The translations under genes and the position numbers were made by a program. A model generated the notes under the pieces. That model was not told where the DNA came from. It worked only from the letters and a program-made list of their open reading frames with translations, and searched no databases. Positions 7,983 to 17,540 of a stretch of DNA of 64,000 nucleotides are shown piece by piece. The first letter of the stretch is position 1. Each line of letters begins with the position of its first letter. Location: contig NZ_SMFP01000001.1 of the NCBI RefSeq assembly GCF_004348975.1, positions 566,701 through 630,700 on the forward strand, given 5' to 3'. The DNA comes from Antarcticimicrobium sediminis (GTDB lineage Bacteria; Pseudomonadota; Alphaproteobacteria; Rhodobacterales; Rhodobacteraceae).

Positions 7983-9142
7983 GTTTACCCATGGACACAG
8001 ACCATCAAGACATCCGCGATGCCGTTCGCGCGCTCTGCGAGACATTCCCGGCGGAGTACCATCGCAAGATCGATGAAGCCCGCGGCTATCCTGAAGAATT
8101 TGTCGACGCGCTGACCAAGGCAGGATGGCTCGCCGCGATGATCCCGGAGGAGTTCGGCGGATCGGGGTTAGGCCTGACCGAAGCCAGCATCATCATGGAA
8201 GAAATCAACCGCTCCGGAGGCAATTCAGGCGCCTGCCATGGGCAGATGTACAACATGGGCACCCTGCTGCGCCACGGTTCCGAGGCGCAAAAGGCCCAGT
8301 ATTTGCCGCGCATCGCCAGCGGCGAATTGCGCCTGCAATCGATGGCGGTAACAGAACCAACGACCGGCACCGACACGACCAAGATCAAGACCACAGCCGT
8401 GCGCAGGGGCGACCGATATGTGGTGAACGGCCAAAAGGTCTGGATCAGCCGCATTCAGCATTCCGACCTGATGATCCTGCTTGCACGCACCACACCGCTT
8501 GATCAGGTCAAACGCAAATCACTGGGCATGTCGATCTTCATGGTCGAGTTGAAGGATGCGATCGGGAATGGCATGGAGGTCAAACCCATCGCCAATATGG
8601 TCAACCACGAAACCAACGAAGTGTTCTTCGATGACCTTGAAATTCCTGTCGAAAACCTGATCGGCGAAGAAGGAATGGGCTTTCGCTATATCCTGGATGG
8701 TCTCAACGCAGAACGCACATTGATCGCAGCGGAATGCATCGGGGATGGATATTGGTTCATCGACAAGGTCGTCGACTACGTCAAGGAACGCGAGGTCTTT
8801 GGCCGCCTGATCGGCCAGAACCAAGGCGTTCAATTTCCCATTGCCGAAGCCAAGATCGAGTTGGAAGCCGCCAACCTAATGCGGTTCCGCGCCTGCGCGC
8901 TTTTTGATGCAGGCCAACCCGCGGGCACAGAGGCAAATATGGCCAAATACCTTGCCGCCAAGGCCAGTTGGGAAGCCGCAAACGCCTGCCTGCAGTTTCA
9001 TGGTGGATTCGGTTTTGCCCATGAATACGACGTCGAGCGCAAATTCCGCGAGACGCGGCTCTATCAGGTCGCGCCAATTTCCACCAACCTGATCCTGTCA
9101 TATGTCGCCGAACATGTGCTTGATCTTCCGAGGTCCTTTTGA
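7979..9142 (+). CDS. Acyl-CoA dehydrogenase
   Basis: 387 residues with the full acyl-CoA dehydrogenase fold: N-terminal helical domain, central beta domain (QSMAVTEPTTGTDTTKIKT, then WISRIQHSDLM) and C-terminal helical domain ending in LQFHGGFGFAHEYDVERKFRETRL. FAD-dependent alpha,beta-desaturation of an acyl-CoA is expected, with electrons passed to ETF. Start and stop overlap both neighbours by a few bases, so hydratase, dehydrogenase and CoA-transferase form one translational unit. Chain-length preference cannot be read from the sequence. Confidence 0.88.
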   Translation: MSLPMDTDHQDIRDAVRALCETFPAEYHRKIDEARGYPEEFVDALTKAGWLAAMIPEEFGGSGLGLTEASIIMEEINRSGGNSGACHGQMYNMGTLLRHGSEAQKAQYLPRIASGELRLQSMAVTEPTTGTDTTKIKTTAVRRGDRYVVNGQKVWISRIQHSDLMILLARTTPLDQVKRKSLGMSIFMVELKDAIGNGMEVKPIANMVNHETNEVFFDDLEIPVENLIGEEGMGFRYILDGLNAERTLIAAECIGDGYWFIDKVVDYVKEREVFGRLIGQNQGVQFPIAEAKIELEAANLMRFRACALFDAGQPAGTEANMAKYLAAKASWEAANACLQFHGGFGFAHEYDVERKFRETRLYQVAPISTNLILSYVAEHVLDLPRSF

Positions 9143-10317
9143 TGTTGCCGCTTGATGGAATAACTGTTGTCAGCCTGGAGCATGCAGTCGCCGCCCCCTT
9201 TGCCACCCGGCAGTTGGCCGATATGGGCGCGCGGGTGATCAAGATCGAACGCCCCGGTATTGGAGATTTTGCGAGAAATTATGATACCCGCGTCAAGGGT
9301 CTTGCATCGCATTTTGTCTGGGCAAATCGCTCCAAGGAAAGCCTGACGCTGGATGTGAAACACCCTGAAGGGTCGGCAATCCTGCACAAACTGATCAAGA
9401 CCGCCGATGTGGTGGTTCAAAACCTTTCCCCCGGAGCCGCCAAACGGCTGGGGTTGGAGCATGAGGTCTTGAGCAAGGATAATCCCGGCATCATCGTTTG
9501 CAATATTTCGGGATACGGGACCGGCGGCCCGGATGAAAAGCGCAAGGCCTATGACCTTCTGATCCAGTCCGAGGCCGGGTTTCTGTCTATCACCGGGACG
9601 CCAGAGACCCCCAGCAAGGCCGGAATTTCAGTCGCCGATATCGCAGCCGGGATGTACGCATATTCCAATATTCTGGCCGCCGTCATTCAACGCGGCAGAA
9701 CCGGGCGCGGTTGCGAAATCGACCTGTCAATGCTCGACGCGATGACGGAGTGGATGGGCTATCCGCTTTATTATGCGTATGACGGCGCGCCGCCTCCGCC
9801 GCGGGGGGGTGCGAGCCATGCAACGATTTTTCCCTACGGTCCATTTGTCGTGGGCGATGGTCGCACGGTCATTCTTGGCCTGCAGAATGAACGCGAATGG
9901 ACAGCCTTTTGCGGTGTCGTTCTGGAAGCCCCCGATCTGGCAGCGGATCCCCGGTTTTCAACCAATAGCGCGCGCGCCGAAGGCAAGGTTGCCCTGACGC
10001 AGATCATCACCGACTGCTTTTCAAGCCTGACGACCGAACAGGTTGTCGAACGGCTCGACCGCGCCGGCATCGCAAACGCAAAGATGAACGAAATGGCCGA
10101 CGTCTGGAACCACGTTCAATTTGAAGCGCGCGATCGCCGGCGTCAGGTTGATACGCCCGCAGGCCCCATTCCCGCGCTGTTGCCGCCCGGTGGCATCGGG
10201 CAGCCGCCCCGAATGGATGCCGTGCCCGCGCTTGGTGAGCATACCGCTGCCCTGCTGGAAGAACTGGGATATTCGGACAGCGACATCACCAATCTACGCA
10301 ACGCGAAGGTGGTCTGA
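9142..10317 (+). CDS. Family III (CaiB/BaiF) CoA-transferase
   Basis: 391 residues. The N-terminal Rossmann part (LDGITVVSLEHAVAAPFATRQLADMG, VIKIERP, ANRSKESLTLDVK) and the conserved Asp of this family in KAGISVADIAAGMYA (near 170) are present, so the aspartyl-CoA mechanism should operate. The N-terminus resembles succinyl-CoA:malate/citramalate-type transferases. In this context it should activate a free acid for the upstream hydratase and dehydrogenase. It converges on the PrpD-like gene with 27 bp between the stops. Confidence 0.87.
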   Translation: MLPLDGITVVSLEHAVAAPFATRQLADMGARVIKIERPGIGDFARNYDTRVKGLASHFVWANRSKESLTLDVKHPEGSAILHKLIKTADVVVQNLSPGAAKRLGLEHEVLSKDNPGIIVCNISGYGTGGPDEKRKAYDLLIQSEAGFLSITGTPETPSKAGISVADIAAGMYAYSNILAAVIQRGRTGRGCEIDLSMLDAMTEWMGYPLYYAYDGAPPPPRGGASHATIFPYGPFVVGDGRTVILGLQNEREWTAFCGVVLEAPDLAADPRFSTNSARAEGKVALTQIITDCFSSLTTEQVVERLDRAGIANAKMNEMADVWNHVQFEARDRRRQVDTPAGPIPALLPPGGIGQPPRMDAVPALGEHTAALLEELGYSDSDITNLRNAKVV

Positions 10318-10344
10318 CGCCCGATCTCGGCGCGGCCCGCAACT

Positions 10345-11658
10345 TTAGATCGACGCGACACTGCCCGCCAGGCTGCGCGCGCTGGTGCTTGAGAAATTGT
10401 CAACCGCCGACCACACGACACGAGAGGAGGCTTCGCCGATCAATCCATTCGCCTTGGCGCGCAATCCTGTTTCAAGATCATCCGGCGCAATCTTGGCCGA
10501 CAGATCAAATGAAATCTGGATTGCCCGCCCGTCGCTTGTCGTGATCTCACCCACAGTCGCGGTATCAGAGATCTCTGCATCCCCGATAACCTCGACCTTT
10601 TCTGCGAAGGCTTGCAGAAATGGATCGGCGCAAAGATCATCGGTGAAACTGCTATCGGCGGATGTGCTGATACCTTTTACGACCAAACCGGCAAGCCACG
10701 CATAGCTGAACTTGACCTCTAGCCCGCTGCGTGGCGCTTTCTTGTCACAGACCGTCAACCAACGTGGATTGACGCGAATTTTGATATGCGCCACCTGATC
10801 GGCGGGCAACGCAGAGGCGGCCAAGCCGCCACGCAAGGCTTCGATCATTGCATGTGTGCCATGACAACAAGCATGCAACTTGTATTTGATGTCTTCGAAC
10901 AGGAACGTATCTTGCGCCGAAATGCTCCACGGTCCGGCCACTCGGGTGTGGGTTTCGAAAAACCCCTGCGGCCCGAAAATGCCATCATCACTTGACGTGA
11001 AACCCAGTTTGGCAAGTTTGGCAGCCTCGACGCCATTGGCGGCAGCGATCCCGGCATTATACGGTTTTCCCATCGTTCCGAATTGGGATTTAAGGCCGGA
11101 CGCGCGGGTTGCGACCAGACCAAGCGCGTTGCGGAACTCATCTTGCGTCAAACCCAACAGCCGACCGACGGCCACTGTTGCGCCAAAGGCTCCTGCCGTC
11201 GCAGTCTGATGAAAGCCGCGCTGGTAATGCTCGCTCCCCAAGGCCATGCCCAACCGCACCGCCGCTTCGGCACCAACAAGAAAGGCATCAATCATGTCCG
11301 CGGCGCTGGCGTCCGTTTCTTCTGCCATCGCCATTGCAGCCGGATAGACACCGACCGACAAATGCCCGACATGGGCAAAATGGGTATCGTCATAGTCAAG
11401 CGCGTGGCTGATCGTGCCATTGGCCAAGGCTGCAGCACGTGCAGGTACACGAAGCCCGCCAAACACTGTTGCAATCTGCACCCCACCTTCGTCGCCCACC
11501 AATCTCTTGATGATACGCGACAGAGGTTCGTTTTGGCCTGCCAGACCAACTGTGATCCAATCGAACAGTGAAAACCGCGCCAGTCTTCTGGCGGAGTCGG
11601 GGATTGCATCGGTGGGAGTCATCGCCAGTGCAACCAGCTGGTCCAGGGCTTCGCTCAT
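10345..11658 (-). CDS. MmgE/PrpD family protein
   Basis: 437 residues with family landmarks: ALANGTISHALDYDDTH (near 80), GAEAAVRLGMALG, HQTATAGAFGATVAVGRLLGL and KLHACCHGTHAMIEAL (near 265). The family includes 2-methylcitrate dehydratase and cis-aconitate decarboxylase (the itaconate-forming enzyme), so dehydratase or decarboxylase chemistry on a polycarboxylic acid is plausible. No methylcitrate synthase or lyase gene is nearby, which argues against a simple propionate role. It is probably the last gene of the minus-strand transporter operon, 36 bp after the ATPase gene. Confidence 0.85.
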   Translation of the reverse strand: MSEALDQLVALAMTPTDAIPDSARRLARFSLFDWITVGLAGQNEPLSRIIKRLVGDEGGVQIATVFGGLRVPARAAALANGTISHALDYDDTHFAHVGHLSVGVYPAAMAMAEETDASAADMIDAFLVGAEAAVRLGMALGSEHYQRGFHQTATAGAFGATVAVGRLLGLTQDEFRNALGLVATRASGLKSQFGTMGKPYNAGIAAANGVEAAKLAKLGFTSSDDGIFGPQGFFETHTRVAGPWSISAQDTFLFEDIKYKLHACCHGTHAMIEALRGGLAASALPADQVAHIKIRVNPRWLTVCDKKAPRSGLEVKFSYAWLAGLVVKGISTSADSSFTDDLCADPFLQAFAEKVEVIGDAEISDTATVGEITTSDGRAIQISFDLSAKIAPDDLETGLRAKANGLIGEASSRVVWSAVDNFSSTSARSLAGSVASI

Positions 11659-11694
11659 TTTTCATGTCTCTTCGTTTTCCGCGTTGGCCCGACG

Positions 11695-13188
11695 TCAATG
11701 CACCGCCGCATACATCAGCTTTTCTTCAGTGGCATCGAGGGGGGAAAACTCTTCAACGACCTTGCCTTGGCGCGCCACCAAAAGGCGGTCAGAGAGTTGC
11801 ATGACCTCGGGCAGATAGGACGAGATCACCACCACCGCTTTGCCTTCATCGGCAAGCCGATTGATGATCTCGTGGATTTCCGCAATGGCCCCGACATCAA
11901 CGCCCCGGGTTGGCTCGTCAAAGATGACGAGGTCGGGATCCTGCACCAATGACTTGGCAATCACCACCTTTTGCTGGTTGCCGCCAGACAGTTCGATCAC
12001 CTCCGCATTTTGCGTCACTGCACGAACCTGAAGCGATTTCACCCATTGATCCCCGACCTGATCCATTTCCGATTTCTTGAGCCAGAACCGCGCCGATTTC
12101 CCCTTGGTCAGCAGACCCAGAAAAATGTTGGCCTTGATCGACATCGTCTCAAAGAACCCTTCGACCTTTCGGTCTTCGGTGATGTAAGCAACGCCGTCCT
12201 GCACGCTGGGTGCTGGCACCAGATAGCGCACGGCCTTGCCGTGCAGAAACACCTCACCGCCATTGCGGTAGTTGCGCTTAATCGCCCCGGACACCACCTT
12301 GAACGTCTCGGTCCGGCCCGATCCAACCAAGCCAAAGATGCCGGTGACCTGCCCTTTGAACACCGACAGAGAGTTGTTCTTGACCACCCCGGCGGCGCGC
12401 AGATTCTGAATGCTCAGGATACGCTCGCCCGCAGGCCGGGCCACGGTTTTCTTTGCATTATAGAGCTCTTCGGTCAATTCGCGGCCAACCATGGCCTGAA
12501 TGATCCGGTCCCGGTTAAAATTTTCTGTCTTGTCGGTCACCACATGTTTACCATCGCGCAAGATAGTAATTCGATCAGAAATTTCCAGCGCCTCTTCCAA
12601 AGCGTGCGAGATAAAAATCACCGCAACGCCATGACTTTTTAGGGTTTTCACCAGATCAAAGAAGTGGCGCTTTTCTTCGGGCGTCAGGGTCGCAGTTGGT
12701 TCGTCAAACACGACGACGCGCGCATCCAGAAGCATCGCGCGAGCGATTTCCACCATCTGTTTCTTGGCGGCCCCCAGCGACGATACCATCTGGGTCGGGT
12801 CCACATCAAAACTGAGCGATTGCATGAATTGTTGCGCGGTGATGTTGACACCACGGATACGGTTAAAGAATTTCTCATTCCCCAGAAACAGGTTCTGCGC
12901 GACCGTCATTGACGGCACCAGGCTGGTTTCCTGGAACACCATGGCGATGCCGATCCTTACCGCCTCGGCAGGGGATTTGATTTGGATGGGGGCGTCTTCA
13001 AACAGGATTTCACCGGAGTTCGGATGAACCACCCCAGCCATCATTTTGGTCAGGGTCGATTTGCCGGCGCCGTTTTCGCCCAGAACGGCGTGAACCTCGC
13101 CTTCCATCAGATCGAAATTGACGCCGTCAACCGCGGCGGCCTTCCCGTAAAGCTTGGTGATGCCGCGCATTTCAAGAATAGTTTTCAT
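11695..13188 (-). CDS. Sugar-type ABC transporter ATPase with two nucleotide-binding domains
   Basis: 497 residues, the RbsA/XylG layout. The first domain has a good Walker A (GENGAGKST near 37), Walker B VVFDEPTATL and a degraded signature (SLGAAKKQ). The second has a degraded Walker A (FGLVGSGRTE), a good signature (LSGGNQQK) and Walker B LVIFDEPTRGVD. It energises uptake through the two RbsC-like permeases at 14287 and 17541. The ATG overlaps the TGA of the preceding propeller gene by 4 bp. The longer upstream frame lies inside that gene and was not used. Confidence 0.93.
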   Translation of the reverse strand: MKTILEMRGITKLYGKAAAVDGVNFDLMEGEVHAVLGENGAGKSTLTKMMAGVVHPNSGEILFEDAPIQIKSPAEAVRIGIAMVFQETSLVPSMTVAQNLFLGNEKFFNRIRGVNITAQQFMQSLSFDVDPTQMVSSLGAAKKQMVEIARAMLLDARVVVFDEPTATLTPEEKRHFFDLVKTLKSHGVAVIFISHALEEALEISDRITILRDGKHVVTDKTENFNRDRIIQAMVGRELTEELYNAKKTVARPAGERILSIQNLRAAGVVKNNSLSVFKGQVTGIFGLVGSGRTETFKVVSGAIKRNYRNGGEVFLHGKAVRYLVPAPSVQDGVAYITEDRKVEGFFETMSIKANIFLGLLTKGKSARFWLKKSEMDQVGDQWVKSLQVRAVTQNAEVIELSGGNQQKVVIAKSLVQDPDLVIFDEPTRGVDVGAIAEIHEIINRLADEGKAVVVISSYLPEVMQLSDRLLVARQGKVVEEFSPLDATEEKLMYAAVH

Positions 13189-14297
13189 GCTGCGTTCTCC
13201 CCAAAAAGCGTCGCGCGTGTTTTGAGGATGGACATCTTGACGATGCGCCCACTGCCCTTGGACAAGGCGTAAAGCGTGTCCCCGACCTGCGCGGCCGCAC
13301 ATATCCCATGGTGGCGCCCGCCAACGCGGCTGTGCAAGGAATATTGCGGCGTCAAGTTCGCATCATACCGCACCAACAAGCCATAGGATCGTGGCGGTGC
13401 CCAAGGCTTGAGGATGCCCATCTGTTTCACCCCGCCGCCCTGCAGCGGTTCCAGATAATCAGAGCCCGAGCCAAAGCTGGGCGATATCCAGAAGCGCGGA
13501 TCAATGGTGGCCATCATTTCGGTGCGATAGTCTTTTTCTTTCAACACGAATTCGACCAATTGGGTGCGGCTGCAAAACAGGCTGAGCCAGAAACCACCGC
13601 CCTCGGCCGGGGCAAAGCGGCAAGGGTAGCCGGGTAAGCGATCAATGGCCGGGCCTGCGCGTTTGTCAGCGACATGCGACACCCTATGGTTCCAGCTTTC
13701 AGAAACGAGTACGCCGGTTTCTTGACTGGTATAGGCGCCGAAGGCATAGCCCAATCCGGACGCAAGCACCCGTGCGTTGCCGCCCTGCGCATCAAGGGCG
13801 ATCAAGCGGCCATCTTTTTTGTTGTTCATCAAGTCCCAGGCCCAATCGTCGCAGCCATAGGATTTGGACCCGTCGCAGACCAACAGACCGCCCTCCGGTG
13901 CCGGGTAAAGCGCAGTGACAGCCGTCAGATTTCGACCATCAACAGTATCGATTGAAACATGTGCATCCGTCCCGACCCCAATCACAACCGTGTCGCCCAA
14001 TCCGACGGCGAGGCGACCATCTGACAATTGGGCAAGCGCGGTAACGGGGCGATCGAAGGCAGCAATTTCCGAGAGCGAACCGGTGGCAGAAACTTCAACG
14101 ACGGTGTTTTCGCAAGCCGCCAACAGGCGGTTGTCCGCGCCTGCCACGAGGTCAGAAAACCCAGAATGCTCGGCCAGAATATCGGCTTCTTCGAGAAGGC
14201 TATTGGGTTTGAACGCCCCGTCAAAAACCGGGATCGACAGGCTTTTCCCACGGGTGTTGCCACGCGACCCGATCCAGCTGATCAGATTATCCAACAT
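13185..14297 (-). CDS. SMP-30/strictosidine-synthase-like beta-propeller protein
   Basis: 370 residues from the ATG at 14297 (an alternative ATG lies at 14325, both inside the end of the preceding gene). Propeller features include ISVPVFDGA-like KSLSIPVFDGAFKPN, GLLVCDGSKSYGCDDWAWDL, LIALDAQGGNARVLASGLGYAFG and PGYPCRFAPAEGGGFWLSLF. Members of this superfamily are gluconolactonase-like or strictosidine-synthase-like calcium-dependent hydrolases. No signal peptide is evident, so it is probably cytoplasmic. It is sandwiched between permease and ATPase genes with overlapping codons at both ends, so it belongs to the transport operon, perhaps as a lactonase acting on the imported compound. Confidence 0.8.
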   Translation of the reverse strand: MLDNLISWIGSRGNTRGKSLSIPVFDGAFKPNSLLEEADILAEHSGFSDLVAGADNRLLAACENTVVEVSATGSLSEIAAFDRPVTALAQLSDGRLAVGLGDTVVIGVGTDAHVSIDTVDGRNLTAVTALYPAPEGGLLVCDGSKSYGCDDWAWDLMNNKKDGRLIALDAQGGNARVLASGLGYAFGAYTSQETGVLVSESWNHRVSHVADKRAGPAIDRLPGYPCRFAPAEGGGFWLSLFCSRTQLVEFVLKEKDYRTEMMATIDPRFWISPSFGSGSDYLEPLQGGGVKQMGILKPWAPPRSYGLLVRYDANLTPQYSLHSRVGGRHHGICAAAQVGDTLYALSKGSGRIVKMSILKTRATLFGENAA

Positions 14298-16398
14298 GAT
14301 ATTTTCCACTTGAAACAAAGGTTTCATCCGCTCCGTCAAGCTTGATCCGACCGATGCGATTGTTATAAATCCCGCCGATATAAAGGTAGCCTTTGTGTTC
14401 GCGCATTGACGTGATCATCGGGTGGTTTTCACCGTGCATATCCCACAGCACATCCAGAATTTCGCCCGCCTCGTTGAATTTGACGATACAGCCCGTGTTG
14501 ATGTTCGGAGCCAGCCACTCATCGCCGGGCAGTTGTTTGGCCATTCGGCGTCGGAAGCCTGGTTTGCGCATGGCAAGGTCGAACACCTGACTGCGCATGC
14601 CCATGATCGCCAGCCAGAAATTGCCGTCCGAGGCCACGTTGATGTTGTCGGGATAGCCCAGCAAATTGTCGATCACCATCTCGACATCGCCCTTTTTCGG
14701 GCCGTCAAACCAATAGCGTTTGATCGAGCATTTCCAGCTTTCGGCAAACAGGATGCTTTGGCCGTCAGACCCCAGCACGATGCCGTTGGGAAAGGTCAGA
14801 TGGCGCAGAACGGTCGTCGTTTTTTTGTGCTTGGGATCGTACAGGATGATCCGGCCATTGCCCCGCCCTTCAAGCGCGTCTGTCTGCCATTCGTGCATTT
14901 CATAGCGCACCGTAGCCTCAGAAAACAGGATGCGGCCATCAGGCAGAATGTCCAGATCATCGGCCAGTTTCAGGCGACTGTCATCAATGACCGAAAGGAG
15001 CGAACGGTTCGTTTCATCGGTGATCAATTCAACCTCTCGGTCTGCGGTGACCCGGTACAGGCCCATACCACCGACACAGACGTAAAGGTTGTAGCCAGCA
15101 TCGAATGCCATACCAAGAGGCTGTCCACCGATGCGAGCATAGACTTCATGGCGTTTATAATCGGGCGCGAAAAAGCGGATGATTTCGCCGTGGCGGTTGC
15201 CGCTATAAAGGTTGTCGTCTGCGTCCAGGATCACGTCTTCAGGCGCTTCGATCATGCCCAAGCCGATGGTCTCGACATTCTTGAGCCGGTCATTGGGCGC
15301 GAATGCGGCGTTGGGGGCGGCAACGTCATCGGGCATTTCCGGCAGTTTCAGATAGGCCGGGCTGACATACATTTCCTGCACCGCCTTGTGGCGATTCTTG
15401 AACCAGCGGATGTCCAACGCGGCGGCCAGTAACAGGATCGTGGCCAGAATGATCCGCGCCGTGCCAGCCGAAGTGGCCATACGAAGCAACCCATTGGTGA
15501 GCAGCAAAATGATGAGTGTGCCAAGGATCGCTTTCATGACCGAACCTTTGCCGCCGCCCAGCCGGATCCCGCCCAGAATGGCCGCGGTCAGCACGGTAAT
15601 TTCCAGCCCTACCCCGGTATCGGCGCCGGGACTGGCCAGCCGCGCGGCATAGAAGATGGCAGATGCGGACGTCAGAGCACCCGAAGCGACATAAGACAGC
15701 GCGACAATGCGGTTGACCGGCAGGCCGATGTTGTAGGCAGAGCGGCGATTGCCCCCCACAGCCAGCAGCCACCAGCCGGGGCGCAGACGTGTCAAAAGGA
15801 TGTGACAGAAAAGCGCGACGATACCAAATGCCCAAACTGCGGTCGGAACCGAAAGGATCGAGCCGTAGCCCATCGTGTCCCACATCGGCGAGTCAGGAAA
15901 ATTGGACGAAATCGGCACAGCCACTTTGACGTTGATCAGGTCGTGGATCGACTTGAAAACAATCAACGTAACCATCGTCGTCAGAAAGGCGCGCATCCGG
16001 AAGTAGCCAATCAGGATTCCGTTCACGGCCCCCAAAAGCCCACCAAATACCAGCGTGATCGCGATCGATGCAGGCAGCGGCAGCTGCCATACATGCATGC
16101 AATACAGAACCAGCAGGTTGCAGAGCGCGAAAATTGACGCAACGCTCAGGTCAATGCCACCCACAATCAAGACCAGCGAGATCCCAAGCACCACAAAACC
16201 AAGCTCGCTTGCTTGCCGGAAATTGTCCGACAGGTTGGCAGGTGAAATGAAATTCTCGATCTGAGTACTGAAGAACACGATCGTGAAAATGAGGACAGCC
16301 AAAGGAACAGCCGTTTCCATCCACGATTTCTGAAGGATCTCTCCGAATATCTGGTCAGGCCAATATTTGTACCGGAGTCTGCTTATGGTCTTCATCAT
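14287..16398 (-). CDS. ABC permease fused to an SMP-30-like beta-propeller
   Basis: 703 residues in one uninterrupted frame. Residues 1 to about 340 are an RbsC-type permease with 8-10 hydrophobic segments and the family motif VGGIDLSVASIFAL near 90 and GGGKGSVMKAILGT near 280. After a basic linker (NRHKAVQEM) residues about 375-700 form a strictosidine-synthase-like propeller (EAPEDVILDADDNLYSG, LADDLDILPDGRILFSEAT, FPNGIVLGSDGQSILFAESW, GYPDNINVASDGNFWLAIMG). The propeller follows the last membrane helix; if that helix ends on the cytoplasmic side it would work on substrate as it enters. The next gene encodes a second propeller. Confidence 0.88.
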   Translation of the reverse strand: MMKTISRLRYKYWPDQIFGEILQKSWMETAVPLAVLIFTIVFFSTQIENFISPANLSDNFRQASELGFVVLGISLVLIVGGIDLSVASIFALCNLLVLYCMHVWQLPLPASIAITLVFGGLLGAVNGILIGYFRMRAFLTTMVTLIVFKSIHDLINVKVAVPISSNFPDSPMWDTMGYGSILSVPTAVWAFGIVALFCHILLTRLRPGWWLLAVGGNRRSAYNIGLPVNRIVALSYVASGALTSASAIFYAARLASPGADTGVGLEITVLTAAILGGIRLGGGKGSVMKAILGTLIILLLTNGLLRMATSAGTARIILATILLLAAALDIRWFKNRHKAVQEMYVSPAYLKLPEMPDDVAAPNAAFAPNDRLKNVETIGLGMIEAPEDVILDADDNLYSGNRHGEIIRFFAPDYKRHEVYARIGGQPLGMAFDAGYNLYVCVGGMGLYRVTADREVELITDETNRSLLSVIDDSRLKLADDLDILPDGRILFSEATVRYEMHEWQTDALEGRGNGRIILYDPKHKKTTTVLRHLTFPNGIVLGSDGQSILFAESWKCSIKRYWFDGPKKGDVEMVIDNLLGYPDNINVASDGNFWLAIMGMRSQVFDLAMRKPGFRRRMAKQLPGDEWLAPNINTGCIVKFNEAGEILDVLWDMHGENHPMITSMREHKGYLYIGGIYNNRIGRIKLDGADETFVSSGKYHVG

Positions 16399-16440
16399 GT
16401 TTTCAGGTCCGTTGAGGTTATGCTAGTGGATCAGCATTGT

Positions 16441-16468
16441 GTCGGGTGCCGAAAGGTCGGCACCCGAC
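16441..16468 (-). promoter_or_regulatory. Perfect 11-bp hairpin between binding-protein and permease genes
   Basis: GTCGGGTGCCG and CGGCACCCGAC enclose the loop AAAGGT. On the transcribed strand it lies 16 nt after the binding-protein stop and 42 nt before the next start, with no U-run. In sugar ABC operons such hairpins protect the binding-protein message from 3' decay or partly attenuate the downstream genes. Confidence 0.7.
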
Positions 16469-16484
16469 AGGGACAAATCCCGTG

Positions 16485-17498
16485 TTAGCGAAGCGAGTCC
16501 AACGTCCAGCAATCTTGCTGATCGACATTGTCAGCGGTGAATTCCACCAACGGCGTGTACAGAACCGTCTTGGTCGATCCGACTTCATTCGTATCTTGAA
16601 GGGCTGAGGAGATCAGTGCGTTCAGGTCACGCCCCTGACCGGGAACATCATAGCTGACATAGTGATCCCACATCCCTTCACGGATGCCTCTGCAAGACAG
16701 TTCGCCACCGCCCCCCGATGTGGACACGAACACCTGGTCACTCAAACCGGCTTCGTCGAGCGCCGCAGCGGTACCGATATCGGGAGCATCCCAAACGCCA
16801 AGGGTCGCACACAGGTCGGGATGCTGTTGAACGACCACCTGGGTGATGGATTTCGCCTTGGAGGATTCATAGGATCCGGTGGACTGAATGCCGACCACTT
16901 CCATCGAGGCATTGTCGTTCAGGATATTTTCATATCCGCGCAACATGTAGGCTGAAAATGGGCTTGTCGGAGGACCGGCGAGGATAAGCACTTTGCCCGG
17001 CTTCTCCGCCGAAGCGCAGTGCTCTACCGCAGCGCGGGCCTGCGCCTCACCAATGGCGACCACGTCAGCACCGACAAAGCCGGTTGTCAGGATGTTGGTC
17101 TTCATATTCAGCTGAATCACGTGGATCCCGGCATCCTCGGCGCGCTTCAGCAGCCGTGCATAAGATTGCACGTCAGGGTTTTGCACCACGATGACGTCGG
17201 GTTTTTCCGAGATCAAAGAGGTGATCGTCTGCGCCCCTGCAGCCGTATTGAAGTTCGAATTCCGAACCTCATAGTGATATCCCAGCGCCTCTGCCTGATT
17301 GGCCATGATCTTGGACCAACCTTCAGTCAGGTCCAGCCCCATAAAGACCGGAACAAAGACAACCTTGCGATCCTTCATCGTCGCGTAATAGTCATCGCGC
17401 GCCGGATCGTTGATGCTTTGCTGAGCAATTGCAGTGCCTCCGATTGTCATAGACATGACTGCGGCGGCCGCAAAGGTAAGCTTATTGGATAGTTTCAT
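16485..17498 (-). CDS. Periplasmic sugar-type substrate-binding protein
   Basis: 337 residues. A clear Sec signal peptide (KLTFAAAAVMSMTIGGTAIAQQ, cut after about residue 25) is followed by a periplasmic binding protein 1/4-type two-lobe fold: KVVFVPVFMGLDLTEGW, KPDVIVVQNPDVQSYARLLKRAEDAGIHVIQLN, VLILAGPPTSPFSAYMLRGYE. It delivers ligand to the two permeases. The ligand cannot be named; the operon's dehydrogenases and propellers suggest a sugar, sugar acid or lactone. A GGGAGG ribosome site precedes the ATG, stronger than for the neighbours. Confidence 0.92.
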   Translation of the reverse strand: MKLSNKLTFAAAAVMSMTIGGTAIAQQSINDPARDDYYATMKDRKVVFVPVFMGLDLTEGWSKIMANQAEALGYHYEVRNSNFNTAAGAQTITSLISEKPDVIVVQNPDVQSYARLLKRAEDAGIHVIQLNMKTNILTTGFVGADVVAIGEAQARAAVEHCASAEKPGKVLILAGPPTSPFSAYMLRGYENILNDNASMEVVGIQSTGSYESSKAKSITQVVVQQHPDLCATLGVWDAPDIGTAAALDEAGLSDQVFVSTSGGGGELSCRGIREGMWDHYVSYDVPGQGRDLNALISSALQDTNEVGSTKTVLYTPLVEFTADNVDQQDCWTLDSLR

Positions 17499-17540
17499 GG
17501 TTTCCTCCCTGAAAACACGGTAAATAGATGGCCTTTTTTC

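Noticed and set aside
10345-11658. Methylcitrate-cycle gene prpD
   Set aside because: The family is broad, and prpB/prpC are not adjacent; a generic MmgE/PrpD call is safer.
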